This document shows, one piece after another, positions 1 to 6,345 of a stretch of 9,538 bases of DNA. Both the position numbers and the translations under genes were made by a program. Source of the DNA: Sulfurimonas sp. UBA6014 (GTDB lineage Bacteria; Campylobacterota; Campylobacteria; Campylobacterales; Sulfurimonadaceae). Numbering within the stretch: position 1 is the first letter of the stretch; every line of letters begins with the position of its first letter. The stretch spans positions 46,838-56,375 of the forward strand of contig DJAA01000003.1 in assembly GCA_002428085.1 (NCBI GenBank), written 5' to 3'. Below the pieces are notes generated by a model. That model had not been told where the DNA came from. It saw only the letters and a list, made by a program, of their open reading frames with translations, and ran no database searches.

Positions 1-210
1 GCATTGGTTGATAAATTTATCATTCCAAAAATAACTACAAATTTTAGTTGTGTTTCATGTATCCACTTCTCTTATGTCTTCTTCTCTTATATGGGCTTTT
101 TTATTTTTTCATCTCTTTTAGCTAATGTTTTTTTGCTCCCTATTCCAGCGATTGATTATTATATTATTTATTATATAATTATTGAGTTTTTGATTGTGAG
201 TGTATTATGA
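1..210 (+). CDS. Small integral membrane protein, C-terminal part (5' end outside window)
   Basis: The reading frame is open to the left edge (GCA TTG GTT...) and stops with TGA at 208-210, so this is most likely the tail of a longer gene; the TTG at 4 has no ribosome binding site and should not be taken as the start. The visible residues are rich in Phe, Ile and Tyr and form two probable membrane segments, one around FFSYMGFFIFSSLLANVFLL and one over the last 17 or so residues, with almost no charged residues between. Its stop overlaps the mrdA start as ATGA, suggesting translational coupling. From memory, Campylobacter and Helicobacter carry a small uncharacterised membrane protein at the same place, between engB and the PBP2 gene (Cj0651/HP1566 position); this is probably its counterpart. 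No function can be read from the sequence. Confidence 0.6.
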   Translation, partial: ALVDKFIIPKITTNFSCVSCIHFSYVFFSYMGFFIFSSLLANVFLLPIPAIDYYIIYYIIIEFLIVSVL

Positions 211-2009
211 AAATTAAATTTATTTTAGTTCTTTTTATCTCTGTTTGGCTTGCTTTAATCGTTAGAATATTTTTTCTTGCGGTGCAATCTAACACGTATT
301 ATGCAAAACTCTCCGATAACAACACTATCAAAATAGAAAAAATAGCGCCAGTACGGGGTGAAATCGTAGACATAAACAACAGACCGATTGCTATTAACAA
401 ACTTGGATTTAAAATACAGCTTAAACCACATTTGCGCTCTAAAGCAAATAAAAATGCTTTTGATAAAGAACTAAATTTACTTATGCGACTTCTTCCAAAA
501 TTAGATAAACAAAAACTCATAAAAAACTATATTAAAAAAGACTCTTATTACAATCATAACTATATTGATGTTATCGATTTTATCTCTTATGAAGAGATTA
601 TTCCAGTGTATTCAACACTCAATATTCGAGAAAATATAAAAATTGTCCCTTCACCAAAAAGATTTTATCCCTATGGCAATATTGCAGCACACCTCATAGG
701 GTATGTTTCCCGTGCAAACAAACAAGACGTAGAAGAAGATAAGCTCCTAGAACTCGTAGGCTACACAGGAAAAGCAGGAGTTGAGAAATACTATAATACT
801 TTTCTTCAAGGGGAAGCAGGTAAGAGAGAGATAAAAGTAAATGCAAATAATCAAGAGATAGAAGAGGTTTCTTATAAAGGGGCAAAAGAAGATGCGAAAC
901 TCACTTTAAATATTGATATTGAACTCCAACAATATATCTCTTCGCTTTTTGTAGACAAGGCAGGAGCGGTTGTTGTCATGAATGTAGATGGCTCTATCCT
1001 TTCGGCGAGCAGTTTTCCAGAATATGACATCAACGCTTTCGTTTCTGGCATATCTCATGAGATGTGGAGTAAACTGACCCTAAGTCTAGATAAAGCCTTT
1101 ACAAACAAACTCATCAATGGGCTTTATCCTCCAGGCTCTACTATTAAAATCGGTTTAGGACTTGTGTATATTACAACTGCATTAGACGAATACTCAGGCG
1201 TTTATTGTACTGCTAAAATGCCTCTTGGTCAAAGGGTATTTAGATGTTGGAAAGATAAAGGTCATGGACGTACCGAAATCACAAAAGCCATCAGAGAGAG
1301 TTGTGACGATTATTTTTATAAAGGGAGTCTCAGAGTAGGGATTAAAAAAATGAGCGATGGTCTCATGAAATATGGTTTAGGTCAAAAAACAGGGATAGAT
1401 TTACCAAACGAGTTTATTGGTGTAGTACCATCAAAAGAGTGGAAAAGAAAAAAATTTAACAAACCTTGGTACATGGGAGAGACAGTCAATTCTTCGATTG
1501 GGCAGGGTGATTTTTTAGTCACGCCTTTGCAAATCGCTCAATTTACAGCGCTTATGGCAATAGGAAAATTACCAACGCCTCATTTAGCACACTCTATTGG
1601 CAATAAGTTATATACACCAGAGTTGAAAGATGTATTGAACAAAGAGGAGCTGAGCAAACTCCCAATCATACAAAATGCAATGTACGAAGTTTGCAACGTA
1701 CCATCAGGAACGGGGGCAAATTATATACGATCAAAAGTAAAAATAGCAGGTAAAACAGGAACGGCACAAGTTGTTGCCATTAAGCAAGATATCGATAAGA
1801 GAGTTTTAGAACATGAGATGGAGTATTATAGTCGCTCTCACGCCTGGTTTACATCATATGGACCTTTTGATGATCCTCAATATGTAGTCTTAGTCATGGT
1901 TGAGCATGGAGGACACGGTGGAGCAGCATCAGGTGAAATTGTCTCTAATATATATAATAAACTTTTAGAACTCAAGTATATACAAAAGAGACAAACTCAA
2001 ACAAAATAA
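207..2009 (+). CDS. mrdA: Penicillin-binding protein 2 (peptidoglycan DD-transpeptidase of the elongasome)
   Basis: This is a class B penicillin-binding protein that crosslinks peptidoglycan stem peptides in the periplasm during cell elongation, normally partnered with RodA and MreC. The 600-residue length is normal for PBP2. Residues about 4-26 are a single N-terminal membrane anchor. The pedestal/dimerisation domain follows, with the family motif RGEIVDINNRPIA at 50-62 and GYTGKAGVEKYY near 185-196. The transpeptidase domain carries all three active-site motifs: SxxK at 311-314 (PPGSTIK, nucleophile Ser311), SCD at 365-367 (PBP2 typically has Asp here rather than Asn), and KTG at 516-518 (AGKTGTAQ). 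The ATG at 207 overlaps the upstream stop by ATGA and has only a weak GTGAG eight bases upstream, so coupled translation is likely. The gene ends four bases from the convergent fbp gene. rodA is not in the window. Confidence 0.95.
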   Translation: MKIKFILVLFISVWLALIVRIFFLAVQSNTYYAKLSDNNTIKIEKIAPVRGEIVDINNRPIAINKLGFKIQLKPHLRSKANKNAFDKELNLLMRLLPKLDKQKLIKNYIKKDSYYNHNYIDVIDFISYEEIIPVYSTLNIRENIKIVPSPKRFYPYGNIAAHLIGYVSRANKQDVEEDKLLELVGYTGKAGVEKYYNTFLQGEAGKREIKVNANNQEIEEVSYKGAKEDAKLTLNIDIELQQYISSLFVDKAGAVVVMNVDGSILSASSFPEYDINAFVSGISHEMWSKLTLSLDKAFTNKLINGLYPPGSTIKIGLGLVYITTALDEYSGVYCTAKMPLGQRVFRCWKDKGHGRTEITKAIRESCDDYFYKGSLRVGIKKMSDGLMKYGLGQKTGIDLPNEFIGVVPSKEWKRKKFNKPWYMGETVNSSIGQGDFLVTPLQIAQFTALMAIGKLPTPHLAHSIGNKLYTPELKDVLNKEELSKLPIIQNAMYEVCNVPSGTGANYIRSKVKIAGKTGTAQVVAIKQDIDKRVLEHEMEYYSRSHAWFTSYGPFDDPQYVVLVMVEHGGHGGAASGEIVSNIYNKLLELKYIQKRQTQTK

Positions 2010-2013
2010 ACAA

Positions 2014-3984
2014 TTATTGCTCTTTGATAATACCTTCACTATACATCTCAAAAAGCTCTTTGAGGTCATCAATCTCTGCTGCAAATATTTTACCTTCGTC
2101 ACTCTCTCTTACGAGTATTCTGTTTGCGTGTTTTTCGATAGTTTCAAGGGAGCCTACTATATCTGCTCCATTCGTAATAGCATCTTCTGTAGATTTAAAG
2201 GGACCATGAGAGACGAGTGACATCCCTTGAGAGTTGTAAATAAGCGTATATCCTGCTATCCCTGTAACATCTTGGTACGCTTTAGAAAAACCACCATCAA
2301 TTACCACAAGTTTTCCACCACTTTTAATAGGACTTTCCCCTTTTTTTACTTTAACGGGAACATGACCATTGATGATTTTTGCTCCCTCTCCTAAACCAAA
2401 TTCGCTCAAAATATTCACACAAGACTCCTTACTGTCTCTGTACTCATAATAGTGATTTTTTGGCTCTTGAGCCACATTTTTGTCATCAATGAAATAGCTC
2501 TCAAACGTTGCCATTTTCTCTTTGCCAAAGAGCGGGGAATCTTTTCCTGCCCAAAGATACCACATAACTCCTTGACCAAATTCCCGCAATTTTTTGTCAT
2601 GTGAGAAAAATCCTAATCTTGAATAGGTATCACACATATCTAGAAGTTCTTTCCCTTTGTAGCTATCATCATCTATGCGAATTGACATGAAAGTTCCATC
2701 TTCATTCATAGGAATACATCCATGGTAGAGAAGATTATTATTATAAATGGCATAAACAGCTCCACGGTCAAAGAGCATTTTAGTATGTCTTTGAAGTTTT
2801 TCGCTCTTTAAAAAACTTTTTTGAAGTTGCATAATCACTTCTATCTCAAGAGCACTCAGTTCATATGGAGTTGATGCATCGAATGTTGGAAGATTTGTAT
2901 CGTTAAGCGGATATACAATACCATCAATCGTCACAATTGCTTTTTGTAAATCTATCGCCTCCAAAATAGTCCGATTTTGCATCCCCCATTGTGGATTATT
3001 ATTGATAAGTTGCGCTTCTAACTTAAATTGGATAATGGTTATAGCTTTATGCATCATCGCAAGCTCATATCTATCTTTTTTCGTGTAATGAGGATTGTCT
3101 TCTGCTATTTTAGGTTTATACTTAGAACAAGGGTCACCGTTATAGTGATCTTTGGCAAAAATAGAAAGAGGGCGCAAAGAGATTCCATAACCCTCTTCAA
3201 GTGTTTCAATATTTCCATATCTAAGTGATACACGAACAACGCTTGCGATGCAAGCAAGTGAGCCTGAAGCTGCTGCCATCCAGACAATGTCATGATTACC
3301 CCATTGGATATCTAGTGAGTGATATTTTTCTAGTCTATCCATAATGATGTGCGCACCACTTCCTCTATCATAAATATCTCCAATAATATGCAGATGTGCT
3401 ATAGCAAATCGCTGTATCAACTCAGCTAAGGATATAATAAACTTTGCTGCTCTGTCGAGCTCTATAACGGTCTTGACTATTTCACTATAGTAATTGTTAC
3501 TTGTTTGATTGTAGTCATGAAGTAGCTCTTCAATGATGTAAGCAAATTCTTTTGGAAGCGCTTCTCTAATTTGCATTCTTGTATATTTTGCGGTAACTAC
3601 TTTAGTGAGTCGTATCAAGCGATACAAATTTATCTCATAAAATTCACTAATATCACTACTGTCACGTCGTCTTTCAATAACTTCTGCTGGATAATAAACT
3701 AATGTTGCTAGTTCCCTCATTTGTAAAGAGGTTAATTCTTTGTCAAACAATATTTCTATTTTGTTTTTGATAACTCCAGAAGCATTTTTAAGCACATGAA
3801 AGAAAGGCTCGTGTTCTGCATGGATATCGGATAAAAAATGTTCTGTCCCTTTTGGAAGGTTAAGGATAGCTTGGAGATTAATGATGCGAGTAGAGGCACT
3901 GTTGCGGTTTGGATAATCTTTTGATAAGAGTTTGAGATATTTTAATTGCTCTTGGGAAATTCGATTTGTATCACTTTTTTTCAT
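2014..3984 (-). CDS. fbp: Fructose-1,6-bisphosphatase, class III (Firmicutes/Bacteroidetes type)
   Basis: It hydrolyses fructose 1,6-bisphosphate to fructose 6-phosphate plus phosphate, the committed cytoplasmic step of gluconeogenesis. The fold is a calcineurin-like metallophosphoesterase, unrelated to class I/II enzymes. Metal-binding motifs, numbered from the ATG at 3984, are FLSDIHAEHEPF (Asp53, His55), GDIYDRG (202-208), GNHD (229-232) and NGHVP (His541); LYHGCIPMNEDG and LWAGKDSPLFGK are also characteristic of the class III family. At 656 residues it is close to the roughly 670 of Bacillus Fbp. I prefer the ATG at 3984 over the in-frame TTG at 3996, because GGAG lies about 8 bases before the ATG, inside what would otherwise be coding sequence. 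A promoter-like TATAAT lies 39-44 bases upstream. It follows ybeY on the same strand and converges on mrdA. As far as I know Campylobacterota usually carry a class I enzyme, so acquisition by transfer is plausible; base composition resembles the neighbours. Confidence 0.95.
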   Translation of the reverse strand: MKKSDTNRISQEQLKYLKLLSKDYPNRNSASTRIINLQAILNLPKGTEHFLSDIHAEHEPFFHVLKNASGVIKNKIEILFDKELTSLQMRELATLVYYPAEVIERRRDSSDISEFYEINLYRLIRLTKVVTAKYTRMQIREALPKEFAYIIEELLHDYNQTSNNYYSEIVKTVIELDRAAKFIISLAELIQRFAIAHLHIIGDIYDRGSGAHIIMDRLEKYHSLDIQWGNHDIVWMAAASGSLACIASVVRVSLRYGNIETLEEGYGISLRPLSIFAKDHYNGDPCSKYKPKIAEDNPHYTKKDRYELAMMHKAITIIQFKLEAQLINNNPQWGMQNRTILEAIDLQKAIVTIDGIVYPLNDTNLPTFDASTPYELSALEIEVIMQLQKSFLKSEKLQRHTKMLFDRGAVYAIYNNNLLYHGCIPMNEDGTFMSIRIDDDSYKGKELLDMCDTYSRLGFFSHDKKLREFGQGVMWYLWAGKDSPLFGKEKMATFESYFIDDKNVAQEPKNHYYEYRDSKESCVNILSEFGLGEGAKIINGHVPVKVKKGESPIKSGGKLVVIDGGFSKAYQDVTGIAGYTLIYNSQGMSLVSHGPFKSTEDAITNGADIVGSLETIEKHANRILVRESDEGKIFAAEIDDLKELFEMYSEGIIKEQ

Positions 3985-4022
3985 GGTTAGCTCCAAGCTT
4001 TAAATGCATTTTGATGGTTTCT

Positions 4023-4028
4023 ATTATA
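4023..4028 (-). promoter_or_regulatory. Candidate extended -10 promoter of fbp
   Basis: Reading the minus strand, TGTTATAAT gives a perfect -10 hexamer with an upstream TGn extension. A start site near 4016 would give an untranslated leader of about 32 bases, with the GGAG ribosome binding site about 8 bases before the ATG at 3984. No good -35 hexamer lies at the expected spacing (AATTTA), which is common in Campylobacterota promoters. This suggests fbp can be transcribed independently of ybeY. It is a sequence match only. Confidence 0.5.
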
Positions 4029-4038
4029 ACATAAATTC

Positions 4039-4066
4039 AAAGGGGTAAATTTAGAGGTCCCCCTTT
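4039..4066 (-). repeat. Inverted repeat between ybeY and fbp (possible weak terminator or operator)
   Basis: AAAGGGG at 4039-4045 pairs perfectly with CCCCTTT at 4060-4066 across a 14-base loop. In a leftward ybeY transcript it would form a 7-bp hairpin followed by the loosely T-rich GAATTTATG, weak for an intrinsic terminator. The promoter-proximal arm lies in the spacer next to the -35 position of the candidate fbp promoter, so it could instead be a protein-binding site. The same arm also pairs with 4110-4117 at the ybeY stop codon. Confidence 0.35.
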
Positions 4067-4109
4067 ATCTTTAAAACGACAAAGAGAGATTCTATTAAAA
4101 GAGCAAAAA

Positions 4110-4529
4110 TTACCCCTGATTTCTAATGATTAAACTCTCTGGCAAGTTAAATTTTCGGATAAGTCTCTCTTCTTCAAGCCGCATCTCACCCTCATCAGCC
4201 TCATGGTCAAACCCAAGAATATGAAGCAATCCATGGATAAAAAGTAAAGCAAGCTCATCTTTTGTTGTGTGTCCAAACTCTTTGGCTTTGGCTTGGACGT
4301 GCCAAGAAGATATGACAATGCTTCCGATGGGAGCCATTGGCATATCTTCATAAGGAAAACTGAGGACATCCGTATCTTTATCTATATTTCTATGCTGTTT
4401 GTTAATCTCACGCATCTCTTCATTTGAAGTGATAATGAGCTCAATTTCTTTATGGGTAAGAGCTGTTGCGATAGTGTTTAAATGCTCCTCGCTTACTTCA
4501 AGCGAAGTTCTGTTATCTAGTTCAATCAT
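4110..4529 (-). CDS. ybeY: Endoribonuclease YbeY (rRNA maturation factor)
   Basis: YbeY is a zinc-dependent single-strand endoribonuclease of the UPF0054 family that acts in the cytoplasm in 16S rRNA 3'-end maturation and ribosome quality control. The diagnostic zinc motif H3xH5xH is intact: His99, His103 and His109 in FIHGLLHILGFDHEADE. The conserved upstream stretch TDVLSFPYE (53-61) is also present, as is the typical N-terminus MIELDN. The 139-residue length is normal for the short epsilonproteobacterial version. The ATG at 4529 has no Shine-Dalgarno sequence (it is preceded by ACAATTTCCTC), but no alternative start fits the family better. It lies between the motility-like gene and fbp on the same strand, 72 bases after the first and 125 bases before the second, so it may depend on readthrough past the hairpin at 4564-4594 or on a promoter I cannot define. 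Confidence 0.95.
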   Translation of the reverse strand: MIELDNRTSLEVSEEHLNTIATALTHKEIELIITSNEEMREINKQHRNIDKDTDVLSFPYEDMPMAPIGSIVISSWHVQAKAKEFGHTTKDELALLFIHGLLHILGFDHEADEGEMRLEEERLIRKFNLPESLIIRNQG

Positions 4530-4563
4530 GAGGAAATTGTACCAAGTGAGGCTTATAATTTAT

Positions 4564-4594
4564 AAAGTCATACATATTAAATATATATGACTTT
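4564..4594 (-). terminator. Hairpin with flanking T/A tract after the yjfB-like gene
   Basis: AAAGTCATA at 4564-4572 and TATGACTTT at 4586-4594 form a perfect 9-bp stem; after one mismatch, four or five further A/T pairs can close most of the 13-base loop. It begins 8 bases beyond the stop codon of the leftward yjfB-like gene, where a terminator would be expected. However, the good T-run (4592-4603, broken by one C) follows the stem on the plus strand, where no gene is upstream; on the minus strand the stem is followed only by ATAAATTATAAG. It may be bidirectional, or a leaky attenuator before ybeY. Confidence 0.45.
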
Positions 4595-4601
4595 TTCTTT
4601 T

Positions 4602-4790
4602 TTAAGCAGTGAGATTTATCCCACTCCCCATACCTGTTTTCTGCGCTGTAACCTGTTTTGATTGTTCATCAGCACTCTCAATGACTTTCATTATAGCTTG
4701 CTCTTGAACTTGCATAGCTTTTTTTAGAGCATCTACTGGTGCTGTAGAGGTAGAACTTTGCGTAGCGCTTGTTGAAGATGAAACGTCCAT
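4602..4790 (-). CDS. YjfB-type putative motility protein
   Basis: This is a 62-residue cytoplasmic protein with no signal or membrane segment. It matches the layout of the small 'putative motility protein' (YjfB) family: a Ser/Thr-rich N-terminus (residues 2-17), a helical centre with VDALKKAMQVQEQ (19-31) continuing amphipathically to about 45, and a Gly-containing tail TGMGSGINLTA (52-62) like the family's usual G-x-G-x-x-(D/N)-(I/L)-x-A ending. The link to motility is a family name and the biochemical role is unknown. I place the start at the ATG at 4790, because AAAGGAG sits about 5 bases upstream; the in-frame extension to 4841 would swallow that site and the candidate promoter. It has its own promoter-like TATAAT and is followed by a hairpin. 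No flagellar or chemotaxis gene is nearby. The family call rests on pattern, not on a search. Confidence 0.75.
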   Translation of the reverse strand: MDVSSSTSATQSSTSTAPVDALKKAMQVQEQAIMKVIESADEQSKQVTAQKTGMGSGINLTA

Positions 4791-4824
4791 AAGGTCTCCT
4801 TTGTTTGTATATTTGAACATTATA
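4791..4824 (-). promoter_or_regulatory. Promoter and strong ribosome binding site of the yjfB-like gene
   Basis: On the minus strand a perfect TATAAT occupies 4824-4819, giving a predicted start near 4812 and a leader of about 22 bases that contains AAAGGAG (around 4802-4796) just before the ATG at 4790. No sigma-28 or sigma-54 consensus is visible, although those often drive motility genes in this phylum; the site looks like a housekeeping sigma-70-type promoter. It is the clearest ribosome binding site in the window. Confidence 0.5.
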
Positions 4825-4871
4825 ATATTTAAATTATTCAATAATTATTAAATTTTTTTTTAAGGCGCTCG

Positions 4872-4877
4872 TATAAT
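4872..4877 (+). promoter_or_regulatory. Candidate -10 box for the queC operon
   Basis: TATAAT on the plus strand lies 18 bases before the ATG at 4896 and 33 bases before the ATG at 4911. The predicted start near 4884 would leave a leader of only about 12 bases for the first ATG and about 27 for the second. An A/T-rich run with nine T's (4852-4862) lies upstream in place of a -35 box. A preQ1 riboswitch does not fit: there is no room for one, and none of its C-rich stem or A-rich tail is visible. Confidence 0.4.
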
Positions 4878-4895
4878 TTATGATAAAATAAATTT

Positions 4896-5576
4896 ATGAA
4901 ACAAAATACAATGAATAAAAAAGCACTTTGCATTATGAGTGGCGGAATGGATTCAACGCTCAGTGCTTCTATGATGAAGCAAGAAGGGTATGAAATAATC
5001 GGCTTACATTTCAACTACGGACAAAGAACTGAGGCCAAGGAATTAGAGTGCTTTGAGAATATTTGTAACGCTTTTGATATAACCAATACCTATGTTCTGG
5101 ATTTAGATTTTTTTAAACTGCTAGGCGCTTCAGCTTTAACTGATAAAAATATACAAGTCCCTACAAACGGTTTAGAAGCAGGTATTCCTGTTACATATGT
5201 TCCTTTTAGAAATGGAATCTTTTTAAGCATGGCAGCAGCAATCGCTGAAAAAGAGGGTGCCGAGGTGATTGCAATTGGTGTTGTGGAAGAAGATAGTAGC
5301 GGGTATCCAGACTGCAGAGAATCTTACATAAAAAGCATGGAGCAAAGTATCAACCTTGGCACCAAAGATGAGACAAATCTAAAGATAAAAATGCCTTTGG
5401 TACACCTGCAAAAATCCCAAATTGTCACAAAAGCTCTTGAGTTGCATGTGCCTCTTGAACTCACATGGAGTTGTTATAAAAATGAAAAAACGGCATGTGG
5501 AGTTTGTGATAGTTGCAGATTACGGCTCAATGGTTTTACACTAGCAGGGGCAGTTGACCCTCTTTTATATGAATGA
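4896..5576 (+). CDS. queC: 7-cyano-7-deazaguanine synthase QueC
   Basis: QueC converts 7-carboxy-7-deazaguanine to preQ0 using ATP and ammonia, a cytoplasmic step towards the queuosine tRNA modification. Visible signatures are the ATP-pyrophosphatase P-loop SGGMDS (15-20), FNYGQR (39-44), YPDCRESY (137-144), and the C-terminal zinc-binding cysteines Cys193, Cys201, Cys204 and Cys207 in WSCYKNEKTACGVCDSC. The 226-residue length is normal. There are two possible starts: ATG 4896, and ATG 4911 giving MNKKALCIMSGG. The second leaves nine residues before the P-loop, closer to the family, but neither has a Shine-Dalgarno sequence, so I give the outer one. queD, queE and queF are not adjacent. The last bases overlap the start of the downstream metallopeptidase gene, so the two probably form one transcript. 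Confidence 0.95.
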   Translation: MKQNTMNKKALCIMSGGMDSTLSASMMKQEGYEIIGLHFNYGQRTEAKELECFENICNAFDITNTYVLDLDFFKLLGASALTDKNIQVPTNGLEAGIPVTYVPFRNGIFLSMAAAIAEKEGAEVIAIGVVEEDSSGYPDCRESYIKSMEQSINLGTKDETNLKIKMPLVHLQKSQIVTKALELHVPLELTWSCYKNEKTACGVCDSCRLRLNGFTLAGAVDPLLYE

Positions 5577-6255
5577 AATCCATTTTAAAGATTTGACAAT
5601 TGAGCATATTTGTAAAAAAACACTCAAACATAGTTACATTAGCATAAAAACAGAAAAAACAGACCTTTTTACACAAACAAAGATACTCTTAAAAACTCCT
5701 CATGTATCCAAAAAATTTATCCTCAATCTCCTCGAAGAAAAAGAGACTTGGATAAGAAATAAACTCGCCCATGCAGAACAAAAAAAACCGCAAAAGAGTG
5801 TCAATCTTGAAGATGAAGTTTTGCTTTTTGGTGAAATTTACAGTATCGATGTGCAAGAAGCAGAAAACTTACGGAAATTTCTTGAAAAAAATAGAATCAA
5901 TTCTAGGGAAAATATCCTCAAATGTTACGACAATTTTTATAAAGAATATGCGAAAATCTATCTTCTTCCAAAAGTTATCTATTTTTCTAAACTTATGGGT
6001 CTATCATATCAAGAGATAAAATTTCGAAAAATGAGAAGCAGATGGGGAAGTTGCAGCTCAAAAAAAGTCATTACACTCAATACCAATTTACTCAAAATTC
6101 CCAATGAATTTATCGACTATGTTATTGTCCATGAGCTTGCACATTTAGTACACATGAACCATTCTAAAAATTTTCACTCCCTTGTTTTGAAATATATTCC
6201 GCAAGCTACAACAATACGAAAGAATTTTAAAAATATCAATAATTTTGGCGATTAA
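5569..6255 (+). CDS. YgjP-type zinc metallopeptidase (DUF45 / M48-like)
   Basis: This is a predicted soluble zinc metallopeptidase of the YgjP/DUF45 (SprT-like, gluzincin) group. Numbered from the ATG at 5569 (228 residues), the zinc motif is HELAH at 188-192 (His188, catalytic Glu189, His192), within VHELAHLVHMNHSKNFH; His198 or His203 would be among further ligand candidates. The conserved stretch RSRWGSCSSKKVITLN precedes it (from about 166). No signal peptide or membrane segment is visible, so it is cytoplasmic. The substrate is unknown. Its ATG lies inside the last codons of queC, an 8-base overlap, so it is probably translationally coupled; an in-frame TTG at 5554 has AGGGG three bases before it, slightly too close, and the encoded extra residues do not look family-like. 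In related genomes YgjP genes sit beside varied partners, including restriction-modification genes, so the queC pairing may be incidental. Confidence 0.9.
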   Translation: MNEIHFKDLTIEHICKKTLKHSYISIKTEKTDLFTQTKILLKTPHVSKKFILNLLEEKETWIRNKLAHAEQKKPQKSVNLEDEVLLFGEIYSIDVQEAENLRKFLEKNRINSRENILKCYDNFYKEYAKIYLLPKVIYFSKLMGLSYQEIKFRKMRSRWGSCSSKKVITLNTNLLKIPNEFIDYVIVHELAHLVHMNHSKNFHSLVLKYIPQATTIRKNFKNINNFGD

Positions 6256-6286
6256 ACCATCAACTAACTTTAATTTTACCGTCAGG

Positions 6287-6295
6287 TGTGATAAT
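6287..6295 (+). promoter_or_regulatory. Candidate extended -10 promoter of the SQR-like gene
   Basis: TGTGATAAT on the plus strand combines a TGn extension with a near-consensus -10 box. It would start transcription near 6302 and give a leader of about 44 bases that includes AAAGG (about 6335-6339) before the ATG at 6346. An overlapping TATACT at 6297-6302 is an alternative. The 90-base gap 6256-6345 is otherwise A/T-rich with no convincing terminator for the queC operon. Confidence 0.35.
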
Positions 6296-6345
6296 GTATA
6301 CTTCATTAATTAATAATTTTAAATTATACTCATAAAGGTGTACCT

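Noticed and set aside
66..90. Ten-base direct repeat CTTCTCTTAT (66-75 and 81-90)
   Set aside because: It lies in frame inside the membrane-protein gene and just encodes two similar FSY segments; two copies only, no sign of a regulatory or mobile role.
3985..3996. TTG at 3996 as the start of fbp
   Set aside because: The four extra codons include the GGAG that serves as ribosome binding site for the ATG at 3984, so the ATG is the better start.
4554..4559. Plus-strand TATAAT between ybeY and the yjfB-like gene
   Set aside because: Transcripts would start inside the hairpin at 4564-4594 and hit its T-run at once; no rightward gene follows. It is probably chance in A/T-rich DNA.
4791..4841. N-terminal extension of the yjfB-like gene to 4841
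   Set aside because: It would read through the candidate -10 box and the AAAGGAG ribosome binding site, and its Asn/Ile-rich residues do not resemble the family.
4863..4895. preQ1 riboswitch ahead of queC
   Set aside because: Only about 30 bases separate the promoter-like box from the gene, with no C-rich stem or matching A-rich tail.
6325..6330. TATACT as the promoter of the SQR-like gene
   Set aside because: Transcription would start about at the ribosome binding site, leaving no usable leader; the upstream TGTGATAAT is better placed.
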